Assembly: GCA_027627225.1 (NCBI GenBank) | Contig: CM051032.1 | Span: forward strand, 67,739,320-67,803,319 | Source of the DNA: Congeria kusceri | Taxonomy: Eukaryota > Mollusca > Bivalvia > Myida > Dreissenidae | Direction of reading: 5' to 3' | Length of the DNA stretch: 64,000 nt | Shown here: piece after piece, positions 1 through 12,699 of the stretch | Layout: each line of letters starts with the position of its first letter | Numbering within the stretch: the first letter of the stretch is position 1 | Made by a program: the position numbers and the translations under genes | Notes under the pieces: model-generated | Database searches by the model: none | What the model saw: the letters and a program-made list of their open reading frames with translations, nothing else | Told to the model about the DNA's origin: nothing

Positions 1-907
1 ACATAATTTTATACAGCGCTAAATCTGGTCTATGAAATCTCAATTGCAACACAACACAACTGGGGCAGATTAAGTTACCACAGAGCCTCCAAACATGACC
101 TGAGGGCATTGTTTGTTATCAAATCATTAAGTAGCCTGTTGTTGCAGACCAGCGTGTCACAGTGTGAAAGCTTATCTCTGAAGTCACAGCATCAGTTTTC
201 CGCTTGGTTAGGCACAGTCACACTCAGATGAAATCCAAATCAGCACTATTGATTTGTAATCTTCTGACTAGTTATTATTGTGTAATGATTTTATCTGCAA
301 TAGAGGAAATTTCAGTTCAAACTAACAACACAGGTAGCAAAAAATAGCAACTTGGGACAAATGGTAAACATTCATTCCAAAACGAGGCTGACCTAGATGT
401 ACTCCCATGAGCCTAAAACAAAGGAAAACAGTCCTGTGTCAGGATTTATTTCTGAACATCTAACAAACTGTTTGTCCACAGTCATGATGAATTTTAACAC
501 GAATTATGGACAGACAGTTGTTATATCAACAAATAAAGATCTTAATTAGAAGGAGGATATACCGATCTGCAAGTAAAGTGTTGATATTGTCTAATATTTT
601 GCGACCCTACATGCACCCATCAATATTTTCCCTGGGGGGGGGTAGCGGTGGGCAAACCCAGGGGAATTTGACTAATTGTATTTTTGGGGGTCTAATTCAC
701 AAACCTAGAGCCAAGCATTTTTGTCTAAATCCCCTCAATGGTGGATGCTTAATTGGTGTATCAAATGGCCCAGGGGCCAATATTACTGGGATCAAAAATG
801 AGTACAAATCTATTTCCCATGACCTGGAATCATTCGGTGTGTCAAATTCCTGCCTGTTGTGGAGAATTGCAGTGGGTCATATGGTTTATATAGCAAAATG
901 ATTTTAA
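1..907. other. Unassigned sequence at the window start
   Basis: AT-rich, with a G run near 636 and a 131-codon frame at 506-901 that has no recognisable domain. Probably ZYG11B intron or upstream sequence. Confidence 0.4.
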
Positions 908-939
908 AAATCTCCTCTGAAACCTCAAGGCCCAGAGGT

Positions 940-1375
940 TTCATATTTGGTATGTAACATCGTTTAGTGGTCCTTTACAAATGTTGTTCTAATTATTCCC
1001 CTGGTGTCAAAATGGGCTACGCCCCGGGGGTTCATATGGTTTAGAAGGAATATGTAGCAAAATGGCCTTAACAATCTTCTCCTCTGAAACTTACAGGGGC
1101 CGAGAGGTTTCATATTTGGTATGTAACATCCTATAGTGGTCCTCTGCAAAGGGTGTTCAGATTATGCCTCTGGGGTCAAAACTGACCACGCCCCGGGGGT
1201 CACATGGTTTATATAGACATCAATAGCAAAATGACTTTAAAAATCTTCTCAGAAACCGCCAGGCCCAGAGATTTCATATTTGGTATGTAACATCATATAG
1301 TTCAAGATTGTTCAAATTATGCCCCGGGGGTCAAAACTGGTCACGCCCTGGGGGTCACATGGTTTATATCACACC
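940..1375 (+). repeat. Tandem repeat R167, about 2.5 copies
   Basis: Units contain CATATTTGGTATGTAACATC, TAGTGGTCCTCTRCAAA, TGCCCCxGGGGTCAAAAC and GGTCACATGGTTTATAT. Same unit as in 41700-43740. Confidence 0.9.
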
Positions 1376-1996
1376 CCCTGTGCGTCGGTAAACCAATTTG
1401 CAGATGATAAATCAAATTTCAGAGAAAACATGTCAGACAAATTACTTATGGCAGTAATTTATTTACAAATACTCATATCTTTATGGTAAGTTTTAACATT
1501 TAAAATATTGCACCAGATACAATGATATTTTGTACATATAATGCGCTGTTACAAACGATTCCTAATGGCAAGTACATGTATTTGGCCAAATTAGTATGAA
1601 TTGGGTTAAGAATTTAGAAAAATCAGTGAAGTTGGCAATATTTTATGTAAGAAAGTACTAATCAATTAATGTTTTTGCAATTATTAATGTACGACCCTAC
1701 GCATCTGCCATTCTTCTTTGTATATCTGCTTCATGCGTTGTTTAAATGCACCAAATAAGCGTTATATTGATATTTTCGTGGGACAATATAATATAAAATT
1801 GATAAAGCCCTAACTTTAAGGTGATAAAGTCCAAACTATTTTTTAAAACTGAATGGATAATAACCAAACTTGTACAAGAGTGCTTTATGTAAATGCTATA
1901 ATGTATGCATTTAAACCATTGTGAGCGAGATTTTAACATTGTTGACCACAAAAGTTCACTTTAGCATTGTGCAACAATTTTATGAAAGTAAACATT

Positions 1997-2368
1997 CAGT
2001 GTTTTTTTTAGGGCCAATTTGGGGCCAAAATTCGGCCCCTATTCCCCTGCTAAAAAAGTATATATTTTTTCCCTATATTTGCCTTAAAATTCCCCTCAGA
2101 ATATAAGTTTTATTTTGAAAAAAATCGGACAAAAATTGACTAAAATAGAGGCATGTTTGTAAAAAATCCCAGCAATCTTTCATCAAACCAATTTAGTGCA
2201 TAGTCTAAGTTATCATTTCTAGCAAAACAGTTGATTAATTTTTTATAACAAAGTAGAATAGAAGTATGTAATAATGCTTTTCTAAAAAAAAAATTATTCC
2301 CTTTTTGCCGTAAAATACCCCATCTGAAGGGCCCCGCCACCTTTCCCCCAAAGGTGAAAAAAACACTG
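1997..2368 (+). mobile_element. MITE family M5, copy 1 (5-bp target duplication)
   Basis: 372 bp, starts CAGTGTTTTTTTTAGGGCC and ends GGTGAAAAAAACACTG; flanked by ACATT at 1992-1996 and 2369-2373. No coding capacity. TIR type (C-A-G-T-G) and 5-bp duplication suggest an hAT5-like non-autonomous element (inference). Confidence 0.88.
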
Positions 2369-2382
2369 ACATTGTTAAGGTT

Positions 2383-2690
2383 CTTATCACAGTAATACTT
2401 TACTGCTGGAGAATTATTCAAAGGGACTGCCAATATAAAAACTGGAAAAAGTGGGGGACCAGATCTGATCTTATATAAATTTATAATAAATGGCAGAGAT
2501 GAACTTCCTCCGTATTTGCTTAAATTGTTTAACAAAATATTATGTCTTGGATATTTTCCAGATAAATGGACCAAAAGTTTTATTGTACATATACATAAAA
2601 AAAGAGATTTAAATGACACAAATAATTTTAGAGTGATACCGATGTTAAGTGTCATAGGTAAATTGTTAACAAATTTGATTAAAAGTAGGC
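2383..2690 (+). pseudogene. LINE reverse-transcriptase fragment (N-terminal motifs)
   Basis: Translates as a non-LTR reverse transcriptase block: GKSGGPDLILYKF, LFNKILCLGYFPDKW, then FIVHIHKKRDLNDTNNFR and MLSVIGKLLTNLI, the usual motif 0-2 region. It begins just after MITE copy 1, has a stop at its upstream edge, and ends abruptly near 2690. Confidence 0.8.
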
Positions 2691-2764
2691 AAACTGGGCG
2701 GAAAGTACCATGTATTGGTGGCAGCATAAGCTGAATGTCGAGCGAAAATGGGAACAACAGATAA

Positions 2765-3090
2765 CGTATTTGCCCTTCACCGTCCGCTTACTTGAGTAGG
2801 AAGCATTTTAACATGACTATATCAATACCACCAGCACAATATATCCTCCATGCCATTGATATACAAAGAAAATAGAATCGGGAACAAAAAATTCGCGTTG
2901 TCTTAGACCTAAATGACTCTCAAATGCAGTTCCGATATCATTATGATGTCTTACTTTTGTGTACACATGAGTATGCATTGCTTTTATAGCTGTAAAACGT
3001 GATCCGCAAATACCGAGTCTGTATCTTATGTACCAAGGATATCCCTTACAATGTATTAAAATAGCTTTGTAATGTCTACAAAACAACAAT
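2765..3090 (-). pseudogene. LINE reverse-transcriptase fragment (palm region), opposite strand
   Basis: On the minus strand GSRFTAIKAMHTHVYTKV and FESHLGLRQ are followed, after a frame change, by FPILFSLYINGMEDIL and a decayed YADD position (stop, then A-D-G) near 2770. These motifs come downstream of those in the + strand fragment, so a LINE was rearranged or two fragments are adjacent. Confidence 0.72.
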
Positions 3091-3309
3091 AAAATTGCTT
3101 ATTTTAATTTAAAATATGTTATTAAATGGTGAAGGACAAATAGGTGTCAAAATCAGCACACATAATGACTTTATATTATCGGAGACAGGGATACTTGACT
3201 TTTGTAACTTTGAGTAAAATGAATATGATAGTACTGGTTTAAGGTGATCTGTGCTCCAGACCATAAATTCATTAAAATGATATATAAAATTATGCTAAAC
3301 GATATTGAT

Positions 3310-3603
3310 TTTGGTTGTTTGTTTGTTTGGATTTTTCGCCGTATTCAACCATATTTCAGTCATATAACGGCGGTCAGATAACCTACTCACACTTTTCCTG
3401 GGTAAGCTGGTTTACCAGTACTAAGTGCACATATTTATGCCAGTAACTGACAACTGCCCTACTTGAATCAGAGGTAGGGGGAGAATGGCCGCAGAAATAA
3501 TTTCATGACCAATCCCACACAAGTTATGTGGCTGGGCTGGGAATCGAACCCGCGATCCTCGGATTTGTAGTCCATCGCTCTACCAACTGAGCTAGCCGGC
3601 CCT
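3310..3603 (-). mobile_element. tRNA-derived SINE with molluscan-type conserved tail
   Basis: Minus-strand head GGCCGGCTAGCTCAGTTGG has a tRNA A box, and GGGTTCGATTCCC is a B box. Acceptor and T-stem mismatches argue against a working tRNA. The body ends in a conserved block with GTTATATGACTGAAATATGG, then CCAAACAAACAAAC. That block resembles the shared 3' domain of bivalve SINEs (from memory). ATATTGA near both ends may be a target duplication. Confidence 0.85.
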
Positions 3604-4169
3604 AGACAATATTGAAAGTAATCCCCATAAAAAACAAATGGGCAAGTCAAGTGAAATGTATTCTAAGTTCATTGGGATTCTATCATGTCTGCTTGGCACA
3701 AGATGTTGGTGATCTGAATGGTTTTTTGTGTGTTTAAGCAAAGAATTACTGACACTTTTGTCCAAGGTGTAGAAGGACGCATAAATGGCTGTTTTCAATG
3801 GCATTATTTTGTAGAAATATCGTCTGTTTTGAACTTCAATTTTACCTTAAATGGGTTAACATCGAGAAGGTAAGGTGAAATAATACCGATATCAGTAATA
3901 GAGTGTTTGCCCAGTTTGCCCTGTTCTTGAAGATGAATATCATCTTATTTTTTTAATTTAACATCTACTTACAAACAAGACAAAAATACAATACATATAT
4001 CAGTATATTATATACGTCACCCAAGCTTGTTAAAAGCCACAGAGTTATTTTCCTCACAGAATCCAAATACTATCAAGTTACTAGCTGTTTACGCATGTAG
4101 AACTTTGAAAATACAAATATTATCAGTACATGATATTTAATGCTATTTAATGCTAAGTTACAAGCAGTA

Positions 4170-4475
4170 CATATAACTTTTATGAATAAAGTGCATATTA
4201 CTTTAACGTTTAACTTAGATACACATTATTTTTGCAAAGCATGATAATACAGTACCGATAACTTTCACGTATCACTTAAATATACAGTATTTTTGTAAAG
4301 CATGAGAATACAGTACAGATCACTGTTATGTATTACTACGATAACAATTATTTTTGTAAAGCATGAGAAGACATTAGAGATCACTTTTATGTATTACTAA
4401 GATATAAATTATGTTTGTAAAGCATGATAATACAGTACAGATTACTTTTATATAGTACGCGCAGATAAATATAAA
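4170..4475 (+). repeat. 61-bp tandem repeat, about four copies
   Basis: TTTTTGYAAAGCATGA recurs at 4229, 4290, 4351 and about 4413, each followed by ATACAGTACAGAT-like text. Confidence 0.85.
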
Positions 4476-5159
4476 TAAATTTATTTCTCTTTCTTAAAGC
4501 GTGATATTATTTGTTCCTATTTGTATAATTGTTATTCATGACGATAATGGGCCATGTTGGCCTTATTCGTTTTTTATATGCTTCATTGTACAATTTTTTA
4601 ATAAACTGTATTTTTCTTCTATTACATAAAATAAAAATATGTATATTAATGAAAGTATGTAATGAAAACTAGCACAAAACAAACCTTCCTTTGCAAAAAA
4701 TAATCATTTTATCGCGCAGTTTGAGCTTTATCCAGTTTAAGTTTGGACTTTATTAACACATTTTCTTAAAACAGTTCGGCTTTATCCATAAATGAGCATA
4801 CCATTCCAATATATAATTGATTTTAACCCAGAAACCACCATGGCATCAACTAACAAACGTTTGAATGCCCTATTAGATAGATTATATCACTTCTCTGTAA
4901 CGGTTTAGTTAACTAATGTGCCGATTTAGATGCCACCAATTAAATAAATACGTACATTTTGTGAATATTTTGTATTTCCCCCAGACAATTTGTATATTTC
5001 TTCTTAGAACAACGTATATTTCTGGCTATACACTTAATACATGATGGCGTAGGACATTACTTTATACATTTGTACAATAATTTTGTATATATACTGACTT
5101 AAATCGCCGAAAAGTTCAAAATAAGTACCTACCTGTCAATTGCCGACGATATGTTTTCT

Positions 5160-5910
5160 CTGAAATTTGATCGCCAAGCCCAGTGGTTTCGTATTTGGTA
5201 TGTAACATCCTCAAGTGGTCCTCTACAAAGATTGTTCAAATTATGCCCCATTGGTCAAAACTGACCACACCCCAGGGGTCACATGGTTTATATAGACTTA
5301 AATAGCAAAATGACTTTAAAATTCTTCTCCTCTGAAACCACAATGCCTAGAGGTTTCATATAATAACTTGGCTGGCGCTATGAAATCTAAACTAGTAGCC
5401 CAAAAAATTGATTTTGCAAAGAAAACCCATTATTTAGAAATATTTTCAGAAAATATGCTTCATGTTTAAATATTTTCCAATAATTTTAGTAGCCAAATAT
5501 AATTTTTAGTAGCCAATTAAAAAGTTTAGTAGCCAATGGCTATTTTGGCTACTGGTAGCACAAATATTTCATATTTGGCATGTAACATGCATATAGTGGT
5601 CCTCTACAAATAGTGTTCAAATTATGCCCCTGGGGTCAAATCTGGTCATGCCGCGGGGTCACATGGTTTATATAGACTTAAATAACAAAATGACTTCAAA
5701 AATCTTTTCCTATGAAACGGCAAGGCCCAGAGCTTTCCTATATTTGGTACGTCACATTTTATAGTGGTCCTCTCCAAAGATTGTTCAAATTATGCCCCTG
5801 GGGTCAAATCTGGCCACACCCCGAGGGGTCACATGCTTTATATAGACTTAAATAGCAAAGTTGCTTTAAAAAGTTTTACCTGAAACCGCAAGTCCCAGAG
5901 GTTTGTTTTA
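5160..5910 (+). repeat. Tandem repeat R167, broken array
   Basis: Four to five units of the 167-bp repeat (GGTCACATGGTTTATATAG recurs), interrupted at about 5360-5570 by AT-rich sequence with repeated TAGTAGCCAA words. Confidence 0.88.
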
Positions 5911-6112
5911 GATTTTTCATATTATGCCTCTGGAATAAAATGCAAATTCCAAATGGGTTACAAGATCTCAGGGCCCTTTTGTTATATAGATAAAATAAAT
6001 AAACTAATTAAAAGAATCACAAAAAGGAAAAAAAGACAAAATGAAGAAAAAAATGTCATGAGAATAAGTGATGGTAAAATATAAAAAAAATATAAATAAT
6101 ACAAAAATATTT

Positions 6113-6175
6113 TGGCAGGATTCGAACCATAGTTAATGATTCGAAGTCTATAACACTATCCACCGCGCTCTTCTT
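6113..6175 (-). repeat. tRNA-like remnant
   Basis: Minus strand carries an A-box-like GCGCGGTGGATAGTG and a B-box-like GGTTCGAATCC about 25 bases apart. Stems are poor, so this is probably a SINE head remnant. Confidence 0.5.
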
Positions 6176-6392
6176 CCTGACGCTTGTTGATGGATGGTTT
6201 TGTTATATGACTATGAAATCCATTCTTTAGACGCTAGATAAATGTTGAACCGATATAAATAGAACAGTCGAGTGCTGCTGGAGATTAATGAGTGCCAGGT
6301 CAATAAAATCGCACTATAACTACACACACCAGTTTCAATGTTTTGTTTATTTGTCCTGCTGTGTTTGCAGCCTCATTGTTTCAGGGATCATC

Positions 6393-6745
6393 CTAGAAGG
6401 CGACGTGGGCGAAATCGTCGCCCGATGGTGTCTGACTTCGCCCTGTGATTTGATCAAAGCGAAATCAAAATCGCCGAAAATTTTCAATACTTATTGCTTA
6501 TTCCTCTAATCTTATGCCCACTACTGTCATGGTCTATCTGATTGTGGAGATAACGCTGCTACAGTTATCCATAATCGATCTGTAGACAGCGTGAGAAAGT
6601 TCATTACACATCACTGACCTGGCATTGTGTTAATCAATCAACCAATCGGCTAAAGTTATTCCAATTGCGGTTCCTGACTTCACTTAATTGCTTTCAAAGT
6701 AAATCTGTTATTAGCAAAGGCTGTCGGGAACCAAGAAAGCGAGTG
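6393..6745 (+). repeat. Dispersed repeat D1, copy 1
   Basis: Shares with 40737-41040 the words GAAATCGTCGC, CAAAGCGAAATCAAAA, TTATCCATAATCGATCT, CATCACTGACCT and CAACCAATCGGCT in the same order. No coding potential or terminal repeats seen. Confidence 0.8.
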
Positions 6746-6749
6746 CACA

Positions 6750-8970
6750 CTGGGCGATATGAAAAGTAACAGATAATCCAATTCCCATTTTGTAGTAAAT
6801 GACGTCATCCAAACAAAAGCATTGAACAGCTCGCGACACCATTACAACGTTATTTCATTCTCCTTTGGTTTCTTTGTTCTGACGCCGACTAACGGCGGGA
6901 AAATTATGTTGCACGATTTCCACGTGCAGCTTGCTGACAACCAAGTGGTGTACAATACTTGTCTACCTGATCGATGTATAACGTAGCGTTATTAGGAGAA
7001 ATATCAAAGGCGTTAATAATTTACATTGTCACATTTACAATTTATATGATGACATTCTTTTGTAGTCTTAATAGAGATAATGTTTTCTAGTTCTTAATTG
7101 AGATTTTGCGTGTATATTTTGAAAATAGAACATTGGCGCACATGCATGTTTTTAACGATGAGAGCGTGATGTCACACGGCGCTAGCACGTGCGTTCCTAC
7201 AAACATGTTTCCAGCATTTAAGGCGACCCAAGGTGCGAAGCGCGATTAATAGAGTGTCAATTAATATATGGCCCCTTGTTTATTGAGATGGGCAATATTT
7301 GTATAAGGGGATCCGCTAGGTGACGAGAGACTGCCGACTTTATTGTTTTGTTTTGGAAACAATTAAGCAATTGACACTAATTGTTGTAACAACATCACGA
7401 ATTCGTTTCACGAGTACCAGGTAAGTGTGATCGGTGTTTGAGTCAGCCACAGTGACTTTCAGTGACTTTGACTTCACTCGTGCCTTGGCAAAATGGAAGG
7501 CAGAAAAAATCAGAAAGCTGTACAAATAAAATAAAAATAAAATGTACTTGCCATGCACATGTACATGTAGAGCAACCTTGTTTTGGAAAATGTTGAGTTT
7601 GCATGCTTAGGAAACTTGTTGAGTTATGTTTTCTAGCATTACCAATGTCAGCATGTATTTTAAATTAAATCATTCAGTCCCTTAAGTTATAAAGTGTAAG
7701 TATCACCTGTCATTAACATTTACATGAGTGATTGTTGTTGAAAATATTTTTTGTGCATGATAAAAAAACGTGTTAAGTAAATTGTCTACATATACCATTG
7801 CTACTTGACACATTATAATGTATTTGAAAGGAAACCAGTGACTGCCTTATGAAGTGTAAGTATCAATTGTCATAAACATAAACATAAGTGCTTGTTGTTT
7901 GAAAATACTGTTTCTAATGCCAATAAAACTTATTAAGCTATTGTGTGTTTATCTTTCATTACTACAGGTTGTAGTCTTTGTAATTAATTAATTATACATA
8001 ATTCAATTCATTGATTGGATAATTAGCTGCTGTAGGCGCCAGTGTAAGTTATCGATAAACTTCTCCCTGAATTCGGCAAAAGGAGAAGTCACTTCTCCCT
8101 AAAATTTTGGGCTAGTATGATCCCTGTGTTTGTGGAAAATACATGTATAAAAATGTAATGGCTTATTTTTCAACAGTGAACTTGAGTAAATCTTCTATAT
8201 ATTTGATTGTTTCATACAGTATAATCACATTTGATAGTTTGTAACTTCTATTGAAATGTCTGGGCATTTTGACAATTTCTCAGATCTCATCTCGAATCAT
8301 GCAAATAATTTTGCATTGGTTTTAGCACCTAATGATTTACTTGGATGCAAACTGTTGCTAAGTACATGTAGCAACCAGTATTTGTGCTGGAACTGTTATC
8401 GTAAATTCACCAATGTCGCAGTAGCCATTTGTCAGGCAATTTATGATAAATGCTTTATAGACTAAATTAGCATGACATGATACAGTTGTATCAACTTCAG
8501 CATTTGACATAATTTCTAAATTATTCATTTAATGAGTCTTTTATAGTAATAAGATGTCACTATGACATTTTTTTTCAAATATCTGAATACCAGTATTAAA
8601 TGTCTCCTCCTGAGATGAAACTTAATGTAACAGATAACATGCCATAATGTTTCCCTATCCAAATGAATTTCCGTCTGACGGCTTAATATGATTTAGCATT
8701 GTTTGTTTTTAGGCCAGTCCTTCATTGAGTAACATGGTCTTAGAAATGAATCATTATTTTATGGAATTATGCAATTCCACGGAAGTGCTATATTGTCAGG
8801 GTATTTAAAGTGTTACGTTGTGGAGGCTTTTAGAATGTGTCACTGGTTGTAAAATTCTGCATTGTTTCTATTGATTTTGCAAATGCTGTTAAACAGGGCG
8901 AAAAATAAACAAACAAACATTATCTCAAATTGATTTAGAATGTCTCCTTTACCAAAATAATTTGTTTAGC
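6750..8970. other. Unassigned intronic or upstream sequence
   Basis: No recognised gene. Locally GC-richer 6800-7250 with ACGTGC/CACGTG words, which could reflect an old regulatory region. The phrase GAAGTGTAAGTATCA recurs with a similar copy near 7690 and 7850. Confidence 0.35.
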
Positions 8971-9256
8971 CAGTGTTTTTTTAAGGCCAATTTGGGCCAA
9001 TATTTCGGCCCCATTTCCATGCTTAAAAAGTATATATTTTCCCCCTATATTAACCTGAAATATATTTATTAATTACCTTAAAATCCCCTCAGAATGTAAG
9101 CTTTATTTTGAACAAAACTTGACCAAATTCGGACAAAAATTGACTAAGATAGAGGATTTTTCATAAACATTCCCTGCAATTTCATTAAGACATGTTTGTG
9201 CATAATCTATGTTATTATTTGTATCAAAACAAATCATTAATGTTTAATACCAAAGT

Positions 9257-10293
9257 AGACCCCTCCCCCCCTCCCCCCCGGCACACAAAAAATTGGATCT
9301 GGCGCTCCTTTTGACCCCCACCTTCCCGAAATTGGCTGCATTGCTCGACCCCATTTTCTTTATTGAAATATAATCACAATTATCTTCTTTTTTTTTTACT
9401 TAATTGTGCTGGCCTTTATAGGCATTATGTATTTTCCATTATACATGGTATTCTGAATCGTTCAAACCCTTATTTTTCGCCTTGAAATTCTGTCATGACT
9501 GCTAGTTGTTTCAAAAACTTTTCTATTTTTTAATTTTTTTTTGGATGCGCAAAAATTTCAATTATTTTCAGTTATACTACATACGGACATTAAAAGCCAA
9601 AAAAATCATCTTTGTTATTAATTAAAAATGTGAACACATGATTCTTAATCGACATAAATACTGTCATGTATCTCCACGAAAAAGGCCTGTTTTGTTGCAG
9701 AAGCGTGTGGAACTTGCGTGGCTATGCACAAGGTCGTGAAAAACATGCGTTTAATGGTCACGCGCTCAATTGCATAATGTTTGTGTGAACAAAATTACGT
9801 TGGACGACGTCAAATTGTGTTTTAAATTAAGGCTCTATATGACATTTTTCGTTTCAGTATTTTTGATTGTCAGTTTGCGAAATAGATTCAAGAATTACCC
9901 GAATAAAATGTAATGGTAAATACAATTATTATATGTTTTAAAATGCATGTTTACTTTTCCTGACAACCTATTTGTTGTCAAACACTTCTTACTTGTTAGT
10001 GAGGTATGAACTCCGCCTTTAAAATCGCCGTATTTGTTTGCCTAATGAGATGTTGTGGGTGGGACTTTACTTTTCAGTTACTTGTCAATCACACTGTTGG
10101 AAGCGAGACCTTATCGATCAATACGAAGTTTGTGTTTGACCCTTCAATTAAAGACCTATGTAATTCGATAAAGGGATTAACGGTTGTCGCTTTGAAAATT
10201 AAAGCATGTCGGCGTAGTTAAGCATGTCGGCAAATGACTAACTGCTTTGAAGACATGTCAGGCCCGACAAGTGAAACACACCTGTGGGAAACC
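9257..10293. mobile_element. Unclassified insertion inside MITE M5 copy 4
   Basis: Sequence absent from the other three M5 copies. It starts with a C-rich run and ends near GGGAAACCCTGTAGA. TAGA occurs at both borders and may be a short target duplication. A 71-codon frame at 10006-10221 has no recognisable domain. Confidence 0.5.
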
Positions 10294-10377
10294 CTGTAGA
10301 ATATAAACAATGTAATAATGCATCTAAACAAAAATAAAATCCCCTTTTGCTGTAAAATTCCCCGTCTGAAGGGCCCC

Positions 10378-10640
10378 GTCACCTTTAATTCCCCATCTGA
10401 AGGGCCCCGCCACCTTTAATTCCCCATCTGAAGGGCCCCGCCACCTTTCCCCATCTGAAGGGCCCCGCCACCTGTCCCCATCTGAAGGGCCCCGCCACCT
10501 TTACCCATCTGAAGGGCCCCGCCACCTTTCCCCATCTGAAGGGCCCCGCCACCTTTCCCCATCTGAAGGGCCCCGCCACCTGTCCCCATCTGAAGGGCCC
10601 CGCCACCTTTCCCCATCTGAAGGGCCCCGCCACCTTTCCC
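10378..10640 (-). repeat. 27-32 bp tandem amplification of the MITE M5 end
   Basis: About nine copies of the block CCCATCTGAAGGGCCCCGCC. The same block occurs once in each of the other M5 copies (2320-2350, 15150-15180, 56040-56065), so it was amplified in place. Its 27-bp units keep minus-strand frames open (GGGALQMGK repeats), which is an artefact. Confidence 0.9.
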
Positions 10641-11187
10641 TCAAAGGTGAAAAAATAACACAATAGCTTTACTTCTTGAGGGTTTGAGATCTATGTTTAA
10701 TATAATGCGTGATCAACAACAGTTACTGAATATTGGTAAAATAATAGTACAACACACTTTAATTTCTTTTGACTGTGGAAATAGACTAAGTAAATACATG
10801 TAGTAACAGACCAGTGTTATAAGTATAAGGCTGCTTTTCCATAAGCGACCTAATATTTTGGAATGTCTATCACTTGTGCAGCTGGAATTTCAAAATATAT
10901 TTCACAGTATTTAATGTACCAATTTTGGGATCAACATTTTTCATCATGCTAATGATTTGTATGGGTTTCTATGCAAGTATTTTCATGTTGGTGTTGTTGT
11001 TTTTTTGTCAGAAAAATATAACAAAAGTGACAGTTCAAGGATTCCCTAGACATTCGTGGGTGTTGATTTTTTTTTTTTTTACAAGACTTGTGGCATTCTG
11101 AATGGATGGAAGCACTGACAATCAAATCTCATTGATCGATCAGAAAACTGTAGGTGCAGGTGAAAAAACTGAACAACTTTCCACCAT

Positions 11188-11578
11188 GGCCCGTATTCAC
11201 ACAACTTTCCACCATGGCCTGTATTCACACAACTTTCCACCATGGCCCTAGCCTATTCACTAGCCCATTCTTAGACTTGCAAATAAAGAACAGACTTAGA
11301 CGCAGGCAAGGGTACTCGTGCGTTCAGACCTAGACGCAGGCAAGGGTACTCGTGCGTTCAGACTTAGACGCAGGAAAAAGTACTTGTGCGTTCACAGATA
11401 TGCTGGTTACCAATGTCGCTTATGTTATAAGCAAATTATTCCTAATAAAGAGTGATATAAGTTATGTGAGTTGGTAAATACTAAGTGAGATTCAAATTAA
11501 CAGCGTTTTAAGAAAAGAAAAGTTTTAATAATATTCTTTATTTAAGACTTAAGTCTTGAAGAAAAGGTTGGTGAAGGG
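11188..11578. mobile_element. Related MITE with amplified ends
   Basis: GGCCCGTATTCACACAAC at the left and GAAAAGGTTGGTGAAGGG at the right resemble the element at 55129. Inside are three copies of a block with ACAACTTTCCACCATGGCC (to 11250) and three 34-bp units GACTTAGACGCAGGCAAGGG... (11293-11394). Confidence 0.55.
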
Positions 11579-11624
11579 ATGTGCTCAGTGCATTCAGATT
11601 TCAGAACCTAAAATATATTTGAGG

Positions 11625-11860
11625 ATCGTCGTGGGAAAACCGGGCTTAATGCATGTGTGTAAAGTGTCTGCAAGCTTGCGTGCAACAACTCCATATCTCT
11701 ATATCTACTACAGATATTCAATTGAAACTTCACACACATGCCTTAAGGGTTATATATAAGGTCACTGGCCAAGGCCCATAACTATCACCTTCAATTTAGC
11801 AGAATTATGCCCCTTTTTGTACTTAAAAAAATTCAGGTTAAGATTTGCGTGCAAGTACGG
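11625..11860 (+). repeat. ~145-bp repeat unit with a P4-like leader
   Basis: GTCGTGGGAAAACCGGGCTT from element P4 runs directly into a unit with CTACTACAGATATTCAATTG, GAAACTTCACACACATG and ATTATGCCCCTTTTTGTAC. Same unit as 12700-13045. Confidence 0.8.
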
Positions 11861-12171
11861 TAGAATGCTTTAACAAATTTTCGCGTTTTTGTCCCAAAAT
11901 GATCCTTTTTTTTAATTCACGTGTTCTTGAATTCGCGTCATCGTCATGACGCGAAACATAATGGGGTATACTGCTTACGTTATTGTACCAAGCGGTTACT
12001 AGTAGTAGCGTGTCAGTTGCCAGTAAGTTGATAATTGCTTTTATGCAAGTGTTTTTGTTACAACTAAGCGTGAAAAACGCCAACGCACAGTAACAATAGG
12101 CTGTTTTCACACATTTCCCAACCTATGCTGTTGATATAAATTGCTTAGGCTTAAAAAAAATATGTTTGTTT

Positions 12172-12495
12172 CAGGTAACATGCCCAAAAAAATAAGGGTA
12201 GGTAGGTCGGGATTTTTTTTTTTTTTTTTTTTGGTAAATGGTCAACTTGAAGATTCTAAAACTGAATAAATATTCCAAACATATCAGTAATATCCTTAAA
12301 CATTGTTTATAAGTGGATACTATCAAACATATCAGTAATATCCTTAAACATTGTTTATAAGTGGATACTATTAAAACAAAACACTTATTTATCCAAAACA
12401 CATTTTATTATTGAAAAAGGTAAATAAAACAAACTGACAAACCCAATAAAATGTTCTAGGGTCGGGGCATTTTTTAGGGTAGGCCGAGTTACCTG
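12172..12495. mobile_element. MITE with CAGGTAAC ends
   Basis: Begins CAGGTAACATGCCC and ends GGCCGAGTTACCTG; GGGTAGG occurs near both ends in inverted context. Contains a 48-bp direct duplication (12276-12323, 12324-12371) and a T run at 12211-12232. Confidence 0.6.
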
Positions 12496-12699
12496 AAAAA
12501 AACAATATTTTTTTTATGCGTTATAATAACATAATTGGACGTATTACCATATGGTACATTACGAGGTGAAAGTTGCATATTTTTGGATTTTTAACATTCG
12601 GACATACACATTTATTCGCGCTGGTGTTAAATTCGCGAGGAAATAAAATCGCGAATATTAGCGAAAATAAAACTCACGCAAATAAAACCAGTTCTACAG

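Larger units (their letters stand above)
8971..10662 (+). mobile_element. MITE M5, copy 4, split by an insertion and internally amplified
   Basis: The 5' end CAGTGTTTTTTTAAGGCC starts at 8971. Homology to the other copies runs to about 9256 and resumes at about 10294, so about 1.04 kb of unrelated DNA is inserted. The 3' end decays to AACACA near 10662. Flanks TTAGC and ATAGC match in four of five bases. Confidence 0.75.

Noticed and set aside
2140..2757. 205-codon minus-strand frame
   Set aside because: It runs across MITE copy 1 and antisense to the LINE fragment; no domain on this strand.
3530..3602. Functional tRNA gene on the minus strand
   Set aside because: A and B boxes are good, but acceptor, T-stem and anticodon-stem mismatches plus the attached tail show a SINE head.
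6288..6509. 73-codon frame at the start of dispersed repeat D1
   Set aside because: Not kept open in the second copy at 40737 and has no domain.
10385..10663. Minus-strand frames with GGGALQMGK repeats
   Set aside because: Product of the 27-bp amplified MITE end; the same segment is noncoding in other copies.
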